A stretch of 64,000 nucleotides of DNA from Astropecten irregularis (Eukaryota; Echinodermata; Asteroidea; Paxillosida; Astropectinidae), in assembly GCA_963971285.1 (NCBI GenBank), contig OZ020258.1, positions 2,790,001 to 2,854,000 of the forward strand. The letters run 5' to 3'. The position numbers and the translations under genes were made by a program. Shown here piece by piece: positions 21,801 to 33,918 of the stretch. Below the pieces are notes generated by a model that did not search any database, was not told where the DNA came from, and was given only the letters and a program-made list of their open reading frames with translations. How positions within the stretch are numbered: position 1 is the stretch's first letter; each line of letters opens with the position of its first letter.

Positions 21801-24800
21801 TACACAACACTATTGAAAATTGAATTTTAAATGATTTGTAAGGATCAGCGTACCAAATGCCTCATCACCAGGAAACTGGAAATTGCTCAACCTAACGGAG
21901 TAAAGGCCGCTTTTTCGGACAATATCTGTGAATCCTGCCGTGTTTGTTAAAGCAGTGTTCCACTGTATAGTCTTTTAGGCTTTGCTGAGGTGCATTAAGA
22001 TGAATAGCGCTCCGCACTAATGACGTCACACGAGTGATTTGGCAAGCACGCGCATGAACAAAATCCCCGGATGTCAGACAAACCTCTCATGCATGCACCC
22101 AAGCACACTCACCACACGTTTGCCGTGGTTGCAATGTTTGTCTGAGATCCGGTGTGCTATTTTTAGCGCAAGTGCGGAGTGCTATTGAGGTATACCCTGT
22201 TCCAATTCTCACAACAGAATTCAGGCGTGTTACAAATTCAAAATGCAAACGCATCCCCCCAAAAATTCCGAGATTTTCATCCCGAATGCCTGATTTGTTT
22301 AATACCTCCGCAGTTAGAGCTGTCAACTGGTCTAAGCAACCTTGGCAACACATGTTACATGAACTCCACACTACAGTGTCTGCGTAGTGTCCCAGAGCTC
22401 AGAGACTCCTTGAAGAGGTACGTGCAGGACCACCGAAAGTTTGAATTATTTTAAAGGTAGTATCATACTTTGGAGTATTACCGAAACAGAAATGTTCACA
22501 GATTTACCTATAACTAACAGGGTATAAAGATGGTGATAGTAGAAGCATACTGTTAAAATGTCTCTGCCAGAAATGCCGTATTTATCCAGAAAAGAGTAAA
22601 ACCAGGGACAAAAATTATTTTTGATCTTTTGACATATAGTTATGTCATGAACCTTGCTGCCTATATAATATTTATATAGCCAGTGAGTAAAGCAAATTGG
22701 GCCAAGCAAATATAAACTGACAATAACTGTGCATTGTTCAATACTAAGGTGACCATATTTTGTTGAGATGATCCGGGGACAGTTATTCGTGTCCCGGGGA
22801 GGGGTATAATTTAGAAAAAAAATTGAATCCAGATGGTGCCTACATGCAAAATGGTGGCATCTATGGACATCTTGTCCAGTTGACATGAGTGGGTTACATA
22901 CTTACATGTCTTATGCGGTTGTCTTCCCATACTTCTCTGAAGAATGGGTCTTCTTCAGCACAGCATTTGTGTTCATTTTTTTTTTTTTTAGGACAATTAG
23001 AATTTTCGGGGGCATTTCGTCGAATAGGGGACATTTTCCGGGAAAATTTTTCATCGGGGACGGCACTGTCAAATCGGGGACTGTCCCGGGAAATCGGGGA
23101 CTTCTGGTCACCTTATTCAATACCCTTAACTGACTTAGAATGAAGTCTTGACTGGACCAGTCTTAGCAAACTGTTGACTTTGTCCTTCGTATATCGACAG
23201 GTTCGGCAGCCCTTTAAACCCTTCCATGGCCGGCGTCCAGCCTGCCGTATGCATCACAGCTGCCATGCGGGACCTTTTCAGCTCCTTGGACAAGGCCAGC
23301 GGGGAAGGTCTTCCCCCGTTCATCATGTTGCACGTGCTGCATGCTGCCTTCCCGCATTTTGCCACCAAGACCGAGCAGGGCGTCTTCCAGCAGCAGGTAA
23401 GAACCCTCGATCGACCCTGCTTTCGTTTCGGTTGCTTGTCAGAAGCCGTGAAATTTGTCGTTATGAAAAAGAATGATACAAGTAAGACTTGTGGCTATGC
23501 ATTGAGGGAGGGCCAGAGAGGATATGGTTTGTGGATACACCGTGCACACTTTGGTGTGTGTTTGTGTTGCTGAAAAGAATTGCTGGACACACCAGCTACT
23601 CGGTCATTCACAGGATTAGGACAAGCCTTTCAGCATCAGTGCATCCGTTTCTACAGGCAATCCTCCAATCCACTGCTTAAAGCACTATATTCCAAAGTGC
23701 CCGGAATTCTCCTGAGAACGGGCATAGCACACTGTTCAAAACGTCGAGTCAAACCTCTGTTAACCCTCAGACATGTCAGAATCAAACAAACTCACAAAAG
23801 ACCACCTGGTGTAACTGCCGACCTCATCCTATCTTAGAATATTACAAGTTTGTTGACAATACTTTATAAGACTCCCTACAAATCCCGCCTTGACCCACCG
23901 GGATGACATGAGTGAAGCACTGACATCGTTGCCGCATCATTTATTTATTTTCCCTCCTCAGGACGCCAATGAATGTTGGGTCCAGCTGGTCCGCATGTTA
24001 CAGCAAAAGCTACCCATAGACAAAGCTGGACAAGATCAACCAACAGAAGGCGCTTCAGCATCCAAAAAAGGATTTATCGATCAGTACTTCGGGATGACGT
24101 TTGAAAGCAGGTATAGATACAGTTTCACTGTGCTTTTTATATTATAAAAGGTAGTATCATACTTTGGTAGCATACCCAAACAGAAATATTCACAGATTAA
24201 CGTATTACTTTCAGGGTATGAAGATGGTACTGTTTGAAAGATACCTTTACAATATTTCCGTCTGAAATGGTGTATTTATCCAGAAATTAGTCAAACAAAG
24301 ACCGAAAACATTTGAAATCTTGTGCAAGATTCCAAATTTTGCAGAGCACACACTGCCCGAAATGCTGAGCTACCGGTTCTTCTCAGAGCCACACTCAGTC
24401 GCAGAAGAGTCCAATACATGGTGTCACTGCAAACATAATCCTACATCAAGGACCAAATTGTTTGACCAGTCATTATAAACGACCCACAATGAAGAAAAAG
24501 GGTTTAACAGAATATTGTCCATCCAAGTCCGCAATACAGTTTCCAAGATCCTGCACAATATCCCCACTGTAGATGTTCTTGGTTAATATTCATCTATAGA
24601 GAGCCTGCACGTGACGTCACTTGATAGCTTATCAGCCATTTTGGACGGCACGCGTACGTACCAGCATCATTATATGCACCGCTTCTGCGTACGCGTCCGG
24701 TTGATTTGCAAGCTACGCGTACACATGTGGGTTACATACACTGTACGTACGTGCATTATACATGTGTACAGCGTTGCGGTCCAAAATGGCGTCCTGATCA

Positions 24801-27800
24801 CGTGACTGCACACCCTCTATTAGAACCCTGTTTGTTTGATTCTTTGCATCAGTCTCAAGTGTGCAGAAGCTCCAGAGGAGGCTGTAACCAAGTCAACAGA
24901 GCAGTTCCTGCAGTTCAGCTGCTTCATCACTCAGGATGTTAAGTACCTTCACACAGGCCTCAAGAATGTGAGTAAACTGCTCAAAAATCCAGGGGTCAAT
25001 TTCATAGAGTTACTTATTAAGCACAAAATTTGTTTAAAGGTAGTATCATACTTTGGTAAGAAACCAAAACAGAAATGTTCACAGATTTAGGTATAACTTA
25101 CAGGGTATGAAGATGGTGGTGGTAGAAACCTACTGTTAAAATTGTTCTGCCTGAAATTGTGTATTTATCCAGAAATTAATAAAATTAATTTCATCCAAAA
25201 AACCACGACCGAAAATCTTTTTGATCTTTTAAAAGATCAAAAATAAAAGAGAAAAGACTTAAGAAATACTGTGGCAATTTTCCACTGTTTTCTCAAAAAG
25301 TGGGCACCGTATGTGACTCAAATTTTCACAGATTATTTTTACTGTATCTTCCTTGATATTTTTGCCCATGAATTTGTATTTCTTTGACAAAAACCAAAGT
25401 ATGATACTACCTTTAAGCGTGAAATTCTTCCTTGACCAAACAGGATTACCAACTAAATTTCCATGCGATATTTACTGCTTTTGCCTTGTATTCGGCCATT
25501 GTTTGCTGAGCATAACATCCACAAGGAGTTTTGGCTGGCATACTGATTTTATTCACCAAGGTTTCTGGGCTTTAAGCAGCTCTATGAAATTGGCCCCAGA
25601 CTAGTATGTCAAAAAGCACCCCCCCCCCCCTCCAAGGAAAGTGTTCTGTAGAAAATCACAAAAGTCAGACCCAATTGACCTTGCGTGGTGTGCATAAGGA
25701 CAGTTTCTCCACGTCACAGATATGGGGGCATTTGTCATTACGACAACACAAACCCTTCAATAAGGAACAGGCTGATAGTGTGTGATTATAGGTGCATTCG
25801 TTTAGCTCCCCCGGGTCGACACCATTAAACCTCGTCCCCATTCTCTCGCTTGTTTTGTGCAGTAAAACACGACCATTCCCAGTAAGGGCTGACCCGGGGG
25901 AGCTAAACGAATGCACCCAGTGTTGTTGTGAGACTGTTTGCTTCAATATTTTGTATGCAATATTCGATTATGCATGATATGCTGGCTATCCACGAAAGGG
26001 TCTACGAAACCTTAATGGATAGGCCGAAAGTGTGCAGTGAATTTATACGAGAAATGTAATTCTCCAGTTCCTTCATCCATGATGCTGAAAATATAGATTG
26101 TGGTTTTTCATTGAAGCTGAAGCTCTGTTTGCCTTTTCAAACCAGAGAATCTACTTCCAAAGTGCAACCAAAATCCTCTATTTTGATACCTGCTATTTTA
26201 AAATGGATTTACGAAATAGTGCCGGAACCTGAGCCTGCCCCTCCGTTTCAAAAAGGCCCAAAGAGTCTATAGAAAATTGCGTTCAATAATCGTTCTGTAA
26301 TCATCCTTCAAGAACGTATTTTTTTGTATGGCGAACTCCAGCATGTAATCACACCCAAACAAGTCTATTTCATTCCCCACAATTTGGCACAGACAGGAGT
26401 GTATTGGGTATTTCAAGAATTACTGTATTTCTGAAAAAAACTTTTTATTTGCAGAGACTATCAGAAAACATTGAAAAGTTTTCACCAACACTAGAACGAG
26501 ATGCTCAATACATCAAAGAGGTAAGAATGATTTGAAAGATATATCTCTTTGTATTTTATTTCAAATATATTGTTTTCATCTCTTTTATTTCAAAAACAAT
26601 AAACAGAGTTTAAGGATGTTTAAGAACTGGCTTTTTATGACTCCTTAATATTTTTGCTGAGAAATTGATATTTATCTCAATGGGTATGAACAATTTAAAT
26701 GTACCCTTAAAGGTAGTATCATACTTTGGCAGCATACCGAAACAGACATCTTCACATATTTACGTATAACTAACAGGGTATAATTAAAAGATGGTGATGG
26801 TAGAAACATACCGTTAAAATTTTTCTGCCTGAAATACTGTTTATGTCCAGAAAAGAGTAAAATCGGTGATCCAATTTTTTTTTATCTTTTAAAAATCAAA
26901 AATATTCACAGATGACTGTTACTGTATCTTCCTTGATATTTTTGCTCATGAATCTGCATTTCTTTGACAAAAACCAAAGTATGATATTACCTTTAAATCT
27001 TTCTTTTGAAAGGTATTTTTCTCAATAATGCGACTTCATTTAATGTGATTTTTTGTAAATGTGTTTTTTTTGTAGTGGTGTCAGAAACGTTTTGAGAATT
27101 TTAATGCAAGATGTTAAATTTTTATTCTCTTATCATTTTTAATTTGTTTATTTAAAACTTTTGACTCCAGTCACGGATTTCTCGACTTCCTGCCTACCTT
27201 CCTATACAAATGGTCCGGTTCTACTACAAGGAAAAGGAAGCCATAAATGCTAAGATCTTGAAGGTGAGATCTCTACGTCATTCTGTACCTTTTGTAAATC
27301 ATTATGCAGATTCTCCTGTTTCATTCTGTGTATATTCTATGTTCCATTTTGTATCATTCTGTTTATTTATTGATTTCATTTTTTGTTTGGGTCATTGAAC
27401 AAACTAAAATGATTAGACTCACCGAACAAATCTGTACAAGAACCTACGTTTTGCAGATTTTTGTGGATTCTTTTAATTCTGTACACTTTATCTCATTCTG
27501 TTGAATTTTTACATCATTCTGCAAATTCTTTGTCATTTTCTTCATTTTTATGCAAGCATTAGATTTGTTACATCGTATGTTAGAAGTTTGGGCATTCTGT
27601 AGACTCAAAAGTATTTTATCTTATGTAGATTTGAAGGTTTTGTAAATTCTCGTGCATGTGCCTTCTCAACATCACTGCATATATCTCTTTATGTGTGCAG
27701 TCCAGATTCTTTGCTTCATTCTGTAGGATTTCCTGCCATTCTAGATCACTGATCCTTCATTCCACTCTGTAGATTCTTTGTCATTCTGCAGAAATTTTTT

Positions 27801-29908
27801 CGGTCATTCTGTAGAATTTCCTGCCATTCTAGAGCACTGATCCTTCATTCCACTCTGTAGCCTTCTTTATGTCATTCTGTAGGATTTTTAACCATTTTAG
27901 AGTACTGATCCTTCATTCCACTCTGTAAATTCTTTGTCGTTCTGCAGATATTTTTTCGGTCATTCTGTATTATTTTCTACTATTCTAGAGCACGAATCTT
28001 TCATTCCACTCTGTAGATTCTTCCTCATCTCATAATATCCACATGCTTTCTCTGCAGGATGTCAAATACCCGATGATCCTTGATGTTTTCGACCTTTGTT
28101 CCAAAGAGCTTCAGGACAAGCTTCTGCCCATTAGGAGCAAGTTTAAGGAGATGGACGACCGTAAGGTGAGACTCATTTAGTGATATTTGGGGGGGGGGGG
28201 CCCAAATTAACTGCCGTTGATAAGTGATACATATTTTTCTGCGTGGCAAGCTCAGTATCTTGTACCTAGCATCCTGACAGATTCGGTCTATGGTAGTCCT
28301 TTTTTTTGTTTACTTCTTCCTTTTTTTTATCCTTTCAGGCCAATCAAGCAAAAGTAAAGAAGACACAACAAGCACCAGTGCCGACAGCACCTGAGGAGAA
28401 TGTTGAGTATTTACCCTACGATTTCCCCGACGGTAAGTTGACAATCACCCATCCCTATGCTGGTTACAAAAATTGAAAACAAACCAATGACTTCTCTTTT
28501 TAATCATCAAATAACCACAAGGGAAACTGACTGAATGGACCGTTCTGGCTTTGCTTATAAGCCCCGCACACATGTGTGTTTTACATACAGCATGTGACCG
28601 AGTTTGACCTAGGCTTTCGTGGTCACCTGATTAAAAGGCGTCTTCTTATTGGTCAAAGCGCACAGTTTGATTGACAGGCCGGAAGGGTTCATTTAACGTC
28701 ATTGAAAAGTGAACAAAGAAAAATTTACTGGAGCGGGATTTGAACCGGTGACCTCCTGAATACCGTACAGGCGCACCCTACCAACTGAGCCATCCAGCCC
28801 TACGTTGGTGGTGCTCCCAATAGTCAATTATCTTTGTTTGTTTGGCAGTCAGAAGCCATGACTTCTCTTTTTGTGTAGTGGCTTACAATTAAATTCCATG
28901 TGTACAAACAGTGTGATCAGAAGTGTATACAGAATAAATTTTAGGATTTAAATTTGTTTGGTTCTATCTCTCTCTCACTTTGTGGTTTGAACATAGATAT
29001 TGGAAGTAACAACAGTGGATTCTACGAGCTTCAGGCCGTGCTGACCCATCAAGGCCGGTCAAGTTCCTCTGGTCACTACGTTGGCTGGGTCAGGAAGGCA
29101 GGAGGTAAAAAGGCAATTCATTGAATTTTATGAAAGAGGAAACTCCACTCAGTCAAAGGGTGACCTCCATATTTTATATCGTAAATAAACTTGCCAGTTT
29201 TTAAAGGTATAATACATGATTGGTAAAGGTCACAGAGCAGCACTGACACTTTATCTGAACTATCATGTACATGAAATAATAAGCTTGTGAAAATTGAGCT
29301 CAATCGGACATCTGAGTCACGAGAAAATAAAGAAAAATTAAACCATAAAGAATGGTTTTGATCTTACCCCAAGATCAAAACTTTTTTCTGTCTCTGCTTT
29401 ACTAATTTCTGGATGAATACACCATTTCAGGCGGAAATGTTTTAATGGTATGTTTCTACCAGCACCATCTTCATAACCTGAAAGTTATACATAAATCAGT
29501 GAACATTTCTGTTTGGGTATGTTACCAATCCTGTACTGTACCTTTAAAGATGTGCTTAGAAAAAGAAATTAATCTGGTACTGAGAAATATGTAGAATTAT
29601 TGACCAGAGTAGTCCCTTGTGACATTTTATGCATACTGAGCAAAATTTAAGGTGTATTTCCCATTTCACCCAAATTTTGTCTTTGCTTGTCAAAAAAACA
29701 ACCACCTAAAATCTTGTTTGGTTTCTTATTATGTCATCTTTCAGACGAATGGACCAAGTTTGATGACGACAACGTTTCCGCCGTCACATCGGAAGAGATT
29801 CTGAAGCTTTCGGGAGGCGGGGATTGGCACTGCGCCTACGTCCTGCTCTACGGGCCGCGAAGATTAGAAGTGGCCTCCAAAGAGGACGAACCAATGCAGG
29901 AAAATTGA
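18886..29908 (+). CDS. USP14: ubiquitin-specific protease 14 (proteasome-associated deubiquitinase)
   Basis: Thirteen exons: 18886-18901, 19858-20033, 21087-21191, 22314-22417, 23201-23396, 23962-24110, 24853-24967, 26455-26520, 27171-27263, 28058-28165, 28339-28432, 28997-29104, 29745-29908. All junction phases agree and give 497 aa (human 494). Residues 1-75 are the ubiquitin-like domain that docks on the proteasome ([23 protein letters not shown]). The USP domain starts at about 100: Cys box NLGNTCYMN with catalytic C113, His box [10 protein letters not shown] with H434, and Asp in KFDDDNVS (D450). The C-terminus ([17 protein letters not shown]) matches the family closely. USP14 trims ubiquitin from substrates on the 26S proteasome. 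The introns hold many MITEs but no exon is disturbed. Possible poly(A) signals AATAAA lie at 30437, 30472 and 31159. Confidence 0.96.
20836..20998 (+). mobile_element. tRNA-derived SINE
   Basis: Best-preserved copy: A box TGGCTCAGTTGGTAGAG, B box GGTTTGAATCC, acceptor-like GGGCTGG pairing with the region before GTCAA, and a tail CTTTGTTCACTTTTCAATG. The leading part (CATGGCTTCTGACTGC, ACAAAGATAATTGACT) is an inverse of the tail, so the element also has weak terminal inverted repeats. In USP14 intron 2. Confidence 0.85.
21211..21505. mobile_element. fold-back MITE (GGGCCCAATTTCATGGAATC)
   Basis: The ends GGGCCCAATTTCATGGAATC and GATTCCATGAAATTGGGCCC are exact inverses, and the arms are extended by TACGG/GGTAACAG-rich sequence. 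It starts 19 bp after the exon 3 donor of USP14. A lone end of the same family lies at 20327. Confidence 0.8.
22003..22186. mobile_element. MITE with AATAGCGCTCCGCACT ends
   Basis: Left end AATAGCGCTCCGCACTAATG, right end the inverse (AGCGCAAGTGCGGAGTGCTATT). Other copies: 42967-43108, 56286-56415 and a fragment at 48062. In USP14 intron 3. Confidence 0.8.
22453..22640 (+). mobile_element. TTAA-flanked MITE, left half
   Basis: Intact left end (TTAAAGGTAGTATCATACTT) and body up to the GATCTTTTGA region, then homology stops. USP14 intron 4. Confidence 0.75.
24148..24345 (+). mobile_element. TTAA-flanked MITE, left half
   Basis: Left end AAAGGTAGTATCATACTTTG and body, truncated after TTGTGCAAGATTCC. 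USP14 intron 6. Confidence 0.75.
24603..24810. mobile_element. MITE with TGCACGTGACGTCA/GTCACGTGATCAGGACGCC ends
   Basis: Imperfect inverted ends share CACGTGA and GCCATTTTGGAC (left) with GTCCAAAATGGC and TCACGTGA (right). The middle is rich in ACGCGTAC and TACGTACG. USP14 intron 6. Confidence 0.55.
24991..25599. mobile_element. MITE with GGGGCCAATTTCATAGAG ends, interrupted
   Basis: Left end GGGGTCAATTTCATAGAG and right end CTCTATGAAATTGGCCCC are inverses. The TTAA MITE at 25035-25416 is inserted inside it, so this one is older. It begins 24 bp after the donor of USP14 exon 7. Related units: 32431-32668, 45055-45300, 55263-55501, 62374-62605. Confidence 0.75.
25035..25416 (+). mobile_element. 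TTAA-flanked MITE, reference full-length copy
   Basis: About 380 bp with 20-bp inverted ends (AAAGGTAGTATCATACTTTG and CAAAGTATGATACTACCTTT) and TTAA at each edge. The internal landmark is a GATCTTTTAAAAGATC palindrome followed by AAAAGAGAAAAGACTTAAGA. At least thirteen copies or fragments lie in this window. TTAA target use suggests a piggyBac-like or other TTAA-specific transposase, which is not encoded here. Confidence 0.85.
25791..25917. mobile_element. MITE with GGTGCATTCGTTTAGCTCCC ends
   Basis: Near-perfect inverted ends GGTGCATTCGTTTAGCTCCC and its inverse, extended by CCGGGTC/GACCCGG. Total 127 bp. USP14 intron 7. Confidence 0.8.
26710..26996 (+). mobile_element. TTAA-flanked MITE with internal deletion
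   Basis: Both ends intact (AAAGGTAGTATCATACTTTG ... CCAAAGTATGATATTACCTT), but about 90 bp of the middle is missing. USP14 intron 8. Confidence 0.8.
27320..28035 (+). repeat. diffuse TCATTCTGTAGATTCTT-type tandem repeats
   Basis: Short motifs such as TCATTCTGTA, GATTCTTTG and CCATTCTAGAGCACTGATCC recur irregularly throughout USP14 intron 9. The clearest larger unit is about 110 bp from 27730 to 28020. No open frame of interest. Confidence 0.55.
28684..28857 (-). mobile_element. tRNA-derived SINE, reverse orientation
   Basis: Reverse complement of the 20836 copy, with B box (GGATTTGAACC on this strand) and A box (CCAACTGAGCCA) intact. USP14 intron 11. Confidence 0.85.
29204..29549. mobile_element. 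diverged TTAA MITE relative
   Basis: Ends TTAAAGGTATAATACATGAT and GTACTGTACCTTTAAA. The right half shares GTTTCTACCAGCACCATCTT and CATTTCTGTTTGGGTATG with the main family, while the left half is unlike it. USP14 intron 12. Confidence 0.6.
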
Positions 29909-30044
29909 GAGGCTAATCACCCCCTCCTCACCCCTATGTCTTTTTGGTATTTCCAGCATTTTCCGGTGTTACATGGCAAAAGAAACATCTTCTGTTTCAT
30001 CACATAACCACAAATGAAACTGACTGGATTGGTTTTAACTTTTA

Positions 30045-30165
30045 AGTCATTGAAAAGTGAACAAAGAAAAATTGACTGGAGCAGGATTTGAACAAGCTGG
30101 TCTCACTCCAGTTGATTTTTCTTTGTTGGTTCGAATCCCGCTCTAGTTTCTCTTCGTTCACTTTT
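30045..30165. mobile_element. palindromic SINE chimera
   Basis: Two 3' halves of the SINE lie in inverted orientation: GTGAACAAAGAAAAATTGAC at the left and its inverse at the right, with TTCGAATCCCGCT only on the right side. The A box is lost. It lies in the convergent spacer between USP14 and NDUFS5 (29909-32787), which otherwise holds only MITEs. Confidence 0.65.
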
Positions 30166-31434
30166 CAATTATCTTTAATTTAAATTAAAATCTACTCAAG
30201 AAAATTATGTTTGAATTATGCAAACTCCCCACTGCCTTGCTCTATAAAAATCAAATAAAAATTAAAAAATTAAACAGCATTAAAACCACTTTCAAAAGTG
30301 AAGTAATTAAATTCTTACCTATTAACTGAAAAAAAGAGTAAGGATAAGATCTTTGCGTTCAGTCAAACATAATATTTCTAAATATTGGAAACAAAAAACA
30401 ACATCTCTAAGACTTCAATTAAATGTTGTTTTTTTTTAATAAAGATTTGCATATTTCTTACAGAAATAATGAAATAAAGAATGTATCATTTCTCACCAAA
30501 GTTTTATCCCCGCTAAAAAGTGATCACCCAGGGCATTGACATATATTAATCAGTTCACGGTATTTCTGTGGAAAGTTATAACTTTTCATTGTCTGTTTAA
30601 ACCCTACACAAAATCTGACACCAAGTGTAGAATCGGAGATACTCCCATTGAGAGAAAAGGGGGAAAAAGTAAAGTCCAATTTTAAAAATCCCTATTGCAT
30701 CTTTCAAAACCTTTAAATTCCTATTTGACCAATTGCTGAATTGTGAAAAACAGAATCTTTGTAAAATGTGGAACTGATGTCAAAGGTTGAAAAAAAACCA
30801 ACATTTTGTCATTGTTTAATTACTTGGAAATTGAATGTCATCGACCGTATTTGTCATTTGTTCCATCAGCCACTGTAACCATGGCAATATGAAATCAGGC
30901 TCAGGCAGACAGGCTAGTCATTGTAAGCGAAGTTGTTAAGCAAGTTGTTAAACCTTGTTAGCAAGATTTCACCCAGTGAGGCATTGTTCTTTTAGGTTTT
31001 ACGCTGCGTCTCCTGCAGTTTGCATGTAAAAAGGCATTGCAGATTTTAAAATGTTGGCACCTTATTTTGCAGTGTCCATCAGCGACAGGAAACGGACATC
31101 CCATCATCAGATCATTGCTTAAATCCTTGTTTGTTGTTGCAGGCTGTACGGAATGTGAAAATAAACTAAAGAGATATCAATGTTTCTGTCTACTTTGCCT
31201 GTGAATCAGCTCATTGGTCCGCTTATTAATAACCCATTGGGAAATTTGCTTTATACATGTAGCATCCAAACATCTTCCATGGTTAAATTGGTTTATGGTT
31301 CATAATGGCCAAAAAGATTATCGTGATAAGGAAAATATTTAAGTGGTTTTGTGTGGTAATGTGTGGTTTATGATACAGTCCCCCTGTGGAGACTGGTAAT
31401 GTGTGGTACATGTAGGTGCAGAGGATTAAGGTTT

Positions 31435-31572
31435 AAAGGGGGTGTATCGTCGTTCCTCAGCATCTTTTTTTGGACAGCGCCGCCATGTGGTCCCAGAACA
31501 GTTTAAGTGCTTACAAGACTAATGCCGACGGGTGCATTAGGAACTGAGCCAGCACGACGATACACCCCCTTT
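31435..31572. mobile_element. MITE with AAAGGGGGTGTATCGTCGT ends
   Basis: Perfect inverted ends AAAGGGGGTGTATCGTCG and CGACGATACACCCCCTTT, preceded and followed by TTAA overlap (TTTAAAGGG ... CCCTTTAA). 138 bp. Single copy in the window. Confidence 0.8.
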
Positions 31573-32430
31573 AAGTAATTTAAAACTATTTCACTATAAA
31601 ACAATTCGTGGAAGGAACAAAAATACTCAGCACACTGTTTGATTTGTAATAGTTTTCAGAAACTTACATTTTTATTCTAGCATTAAGGTATTAAAAACCA
31701 ACAATCAACGATCAAATCAACAATCTGCATGCCACATCAAACTGAGAAATCCAAACTCGACAGGGTCCTCCAAGCTGCAATTATATGTAATTACAATCTC
31801 AACAATCTCTTCTGTCAATTGTCTTGCTAACTAATTAGATTCACATCCCCTTCTCTGTCAGGTGCTACTAAAACATACCTAAATCACCTTGTTCACCTCC
31901 GACCTCAGCTGGGAGTTCACAGGAGTAGTAAAACAGTAATTTGCCAAGCTTTCGGATGAACACATGGATGTATAATTACTACACTGATGGACATACATGT
32001 GTGTATTAACCACTGTTTTTCTGTTCAAGGTGGATCTTGCATTTTATTAGCGGCATATGAATGCAAAATGGCGAACACATTGAAACACCTGTGTTTTAAT
32101 TTTAATATTTTCCCCCAAATTGTTGTTTCACTTTTGACATCATCTCATAACTTCTTAGCTGGTTGCATGAAGGGTGTAATTTTTTCACCGTTGGAAAATT
32201 AATTGCCACATCGTTATGATCCCAATATCTCTTGGTTATTTTAGTCATGCTAGTCAACTCAACATAGGTTTTTTATATTATATATACATGAATTAATTAC
32301 TCAAAAAACCTCACACGTCCTCAATATGGTCTCAAATAACAGCAATGTACAAAACCCTTTATGAATCCTGAACTAATGACTGTTCTCTGTTTTGAGCTGC
32401 GAGTTAGTCCAAAGCTAGCTTGTCCGAAAC

Positions 32431-32668
32431 CAGGGACCAGTGTCATAGAGGTGCTTAAGCACAAAAATATTTGCTCAGCATGAAACTCCTTGCTAAAAAC
32501 AGGACGACCAACTGAATGTTCATGTGATATCTATCGCTATTGCTGCTTAGCATATTAACTGATATTCAAGATGGGTTTGGTTTTAGCAACCTGATGTTGT
32601 TTAGTGAGGCTTTCAGGGGATTATATTATGCCATTGGCAAATTTTAACTCTATAAAAATGGCCCCTGG
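32431..32668. mobile_element. diverged GGGGCCAATTTCATAGAG-type MITE
   Basis: Ends CAGGGACCAGTGTCATAGAG and ATAAAAATGGCCCCTG, with the family interior (TGCTTAAGCACAAAAAT, AAAACAGGACGACCAAC). More diverged than the 24991 copy. Confidence 0.6.
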
Positions 32669-32787
32669 ATTCAATGCGGCAACACAAAATTCAAGTATTT
32701 GAGGTCGGAATTGCTGTGCACTTGTTCAGAAATCCATATTGTTACAATAACTGTATTGTAGATTGATGTTTCCATTCAAGATTCTTG

Positions 32788-33583
32788 TTATCGGTGTTCG
32801 GTTGGCGGCGTGTATTTGCCTTCTGCCATCAGCTTCTTCCTCTGAGCCAAGATCGTTTTAAACCTCTCCATCTGTCAAAACATAAACAACAAATAGAGAA
32901 GGTCTTTTATAACACAATAAATTAAAAAAATTTATCCATTATCCTCAGTGACAAAGAAATTTATTGTGGGTCTTTTTGACAGAGCGTCGCAATAAAAGAG
33001 CTCAACTACAAATTGGACTAAGGGGGCCGATTTCACAAACACCCAAATCCATCGCTAAACGGAAAATCGATCGCTACTTTGCGTAGCAATCTTCTGGTTA
33101 GCGATGGAATTGGGCTTTAGCATTGATCGCAAAGCGTTACAGTGAATTCGGCCCCTGGTTAACATGGCAATGCATGGTGTCTTGCTAGTTTTTCCAGAGC
33201 TTGAATATACACCACTGTGGACCACTGTGCCAAAGGTGGCTGAATTTCATTGGTCTGTTTCATGATGGAGTCAAGATTTTTCCCGCCAGAAAATTTGAAC
33301 ATTCCAAGGAGGAATGTTGAGACCAAGGCAGACAAGCGACGAATTCCAGGCTTGGGCAGTGGGCGCTATATATACGCACCTTCTTGGCTCCCTGGTTGCA
33401 CTCCCAGAAGTCTTCCATCTCAGACTTGCACTCAGTCCTTGCCCGCTTCCAGCCAAGTCCGTCCGCACATCGTAGGAAGTCTAACTCCAGATCGGCACAT
33501 CGCGGTTTCTCTCGGACGGGCCCGTCCGGGAACTGCAGGCCGATAAATTTCTTATCCCAGTCGTGAAGGTGAAGGAAAGGCAT
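32788..33583 (-). CDS. NDUFS5: NADH dehydrogenase (ubiquinone) Fe-S protein 5, complex I subunit
   Basis: Two coding exons on the - strand, 33583-33380 and 32871-32788, joined in phase 0, giving 95 aa (human 106). The start ATG gives MPFL, as in the human protein. Twin CX9C motifs are visible at C29/C39 and C52/C62; these form the disulfide-linked helical hairpin of an intermembrane-space protein imported by the MIA40 route. The second exon keeps the family tail (GKYTPPTEH). NDUFS5 is a small accessory subunit on the intermembrane-space face of complex I. An acceptor-like ATCATCAG stands just before the start codon, so a non-coding first exon probably lies upstream, perhaps near 35.3 kb. Convergent with USP14, divergent from the next gene. 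Confidence 0.9.
33022..33156. mobile_element. fold-back MITE (GGGGCCGATTTCAC)
   Basis: Ends GGGGGCCGATTTCACAAAC and GTGAATTCGGCCCC, with ATCGCTAA/TTAGCGAT arms. Inside the NDUFS5 intron. Confidence 0.6.
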
Positions 33584-33668
33584 GGCTGCACCTGATGATA
33601 TCAAGTGAATGGCAATCAAGTAGATCTTGAGAGTATATTTCACAACATCCGTCTGGTTACACTTTGGG

Positions 33669-33918
33669 AAAGAATTCCACTGACGGCCATTACGGAAACA
33701 GGGTTATTTCCTCCAAGAGTTAACTTATTGGATGCAAGTCATGATGAACTTCAATCTCAGGAGTGAAAACTGGTGTAGCTTATCTAAAAAGTGAGATTTT
33801 CAGGGTTTTTTTACCTACTATTATACACTTCGAATGCAGCGGTAGCCATTTTTCTCAAAACGCCCTCTGTTGGTCCCATAGGTTTGTGCACAAGTGATGG
33901 CCGTCAGTGGAATTCTTT
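33669..33918. mobile_element. MITE with AAAGAATTCCACTGACGGCC ends
   Basis: Inverted ends AAAGAATTCCACTGACGGCC and GGCCGTCAGTGGAATTCTTT are exact over 20 bp. It lies about 90 bp upstream of the NDUFS5 start codon. A partial copy (44421-44580) forms part of the 3' flank of the EF-hand gene. Confidence 0.85.
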
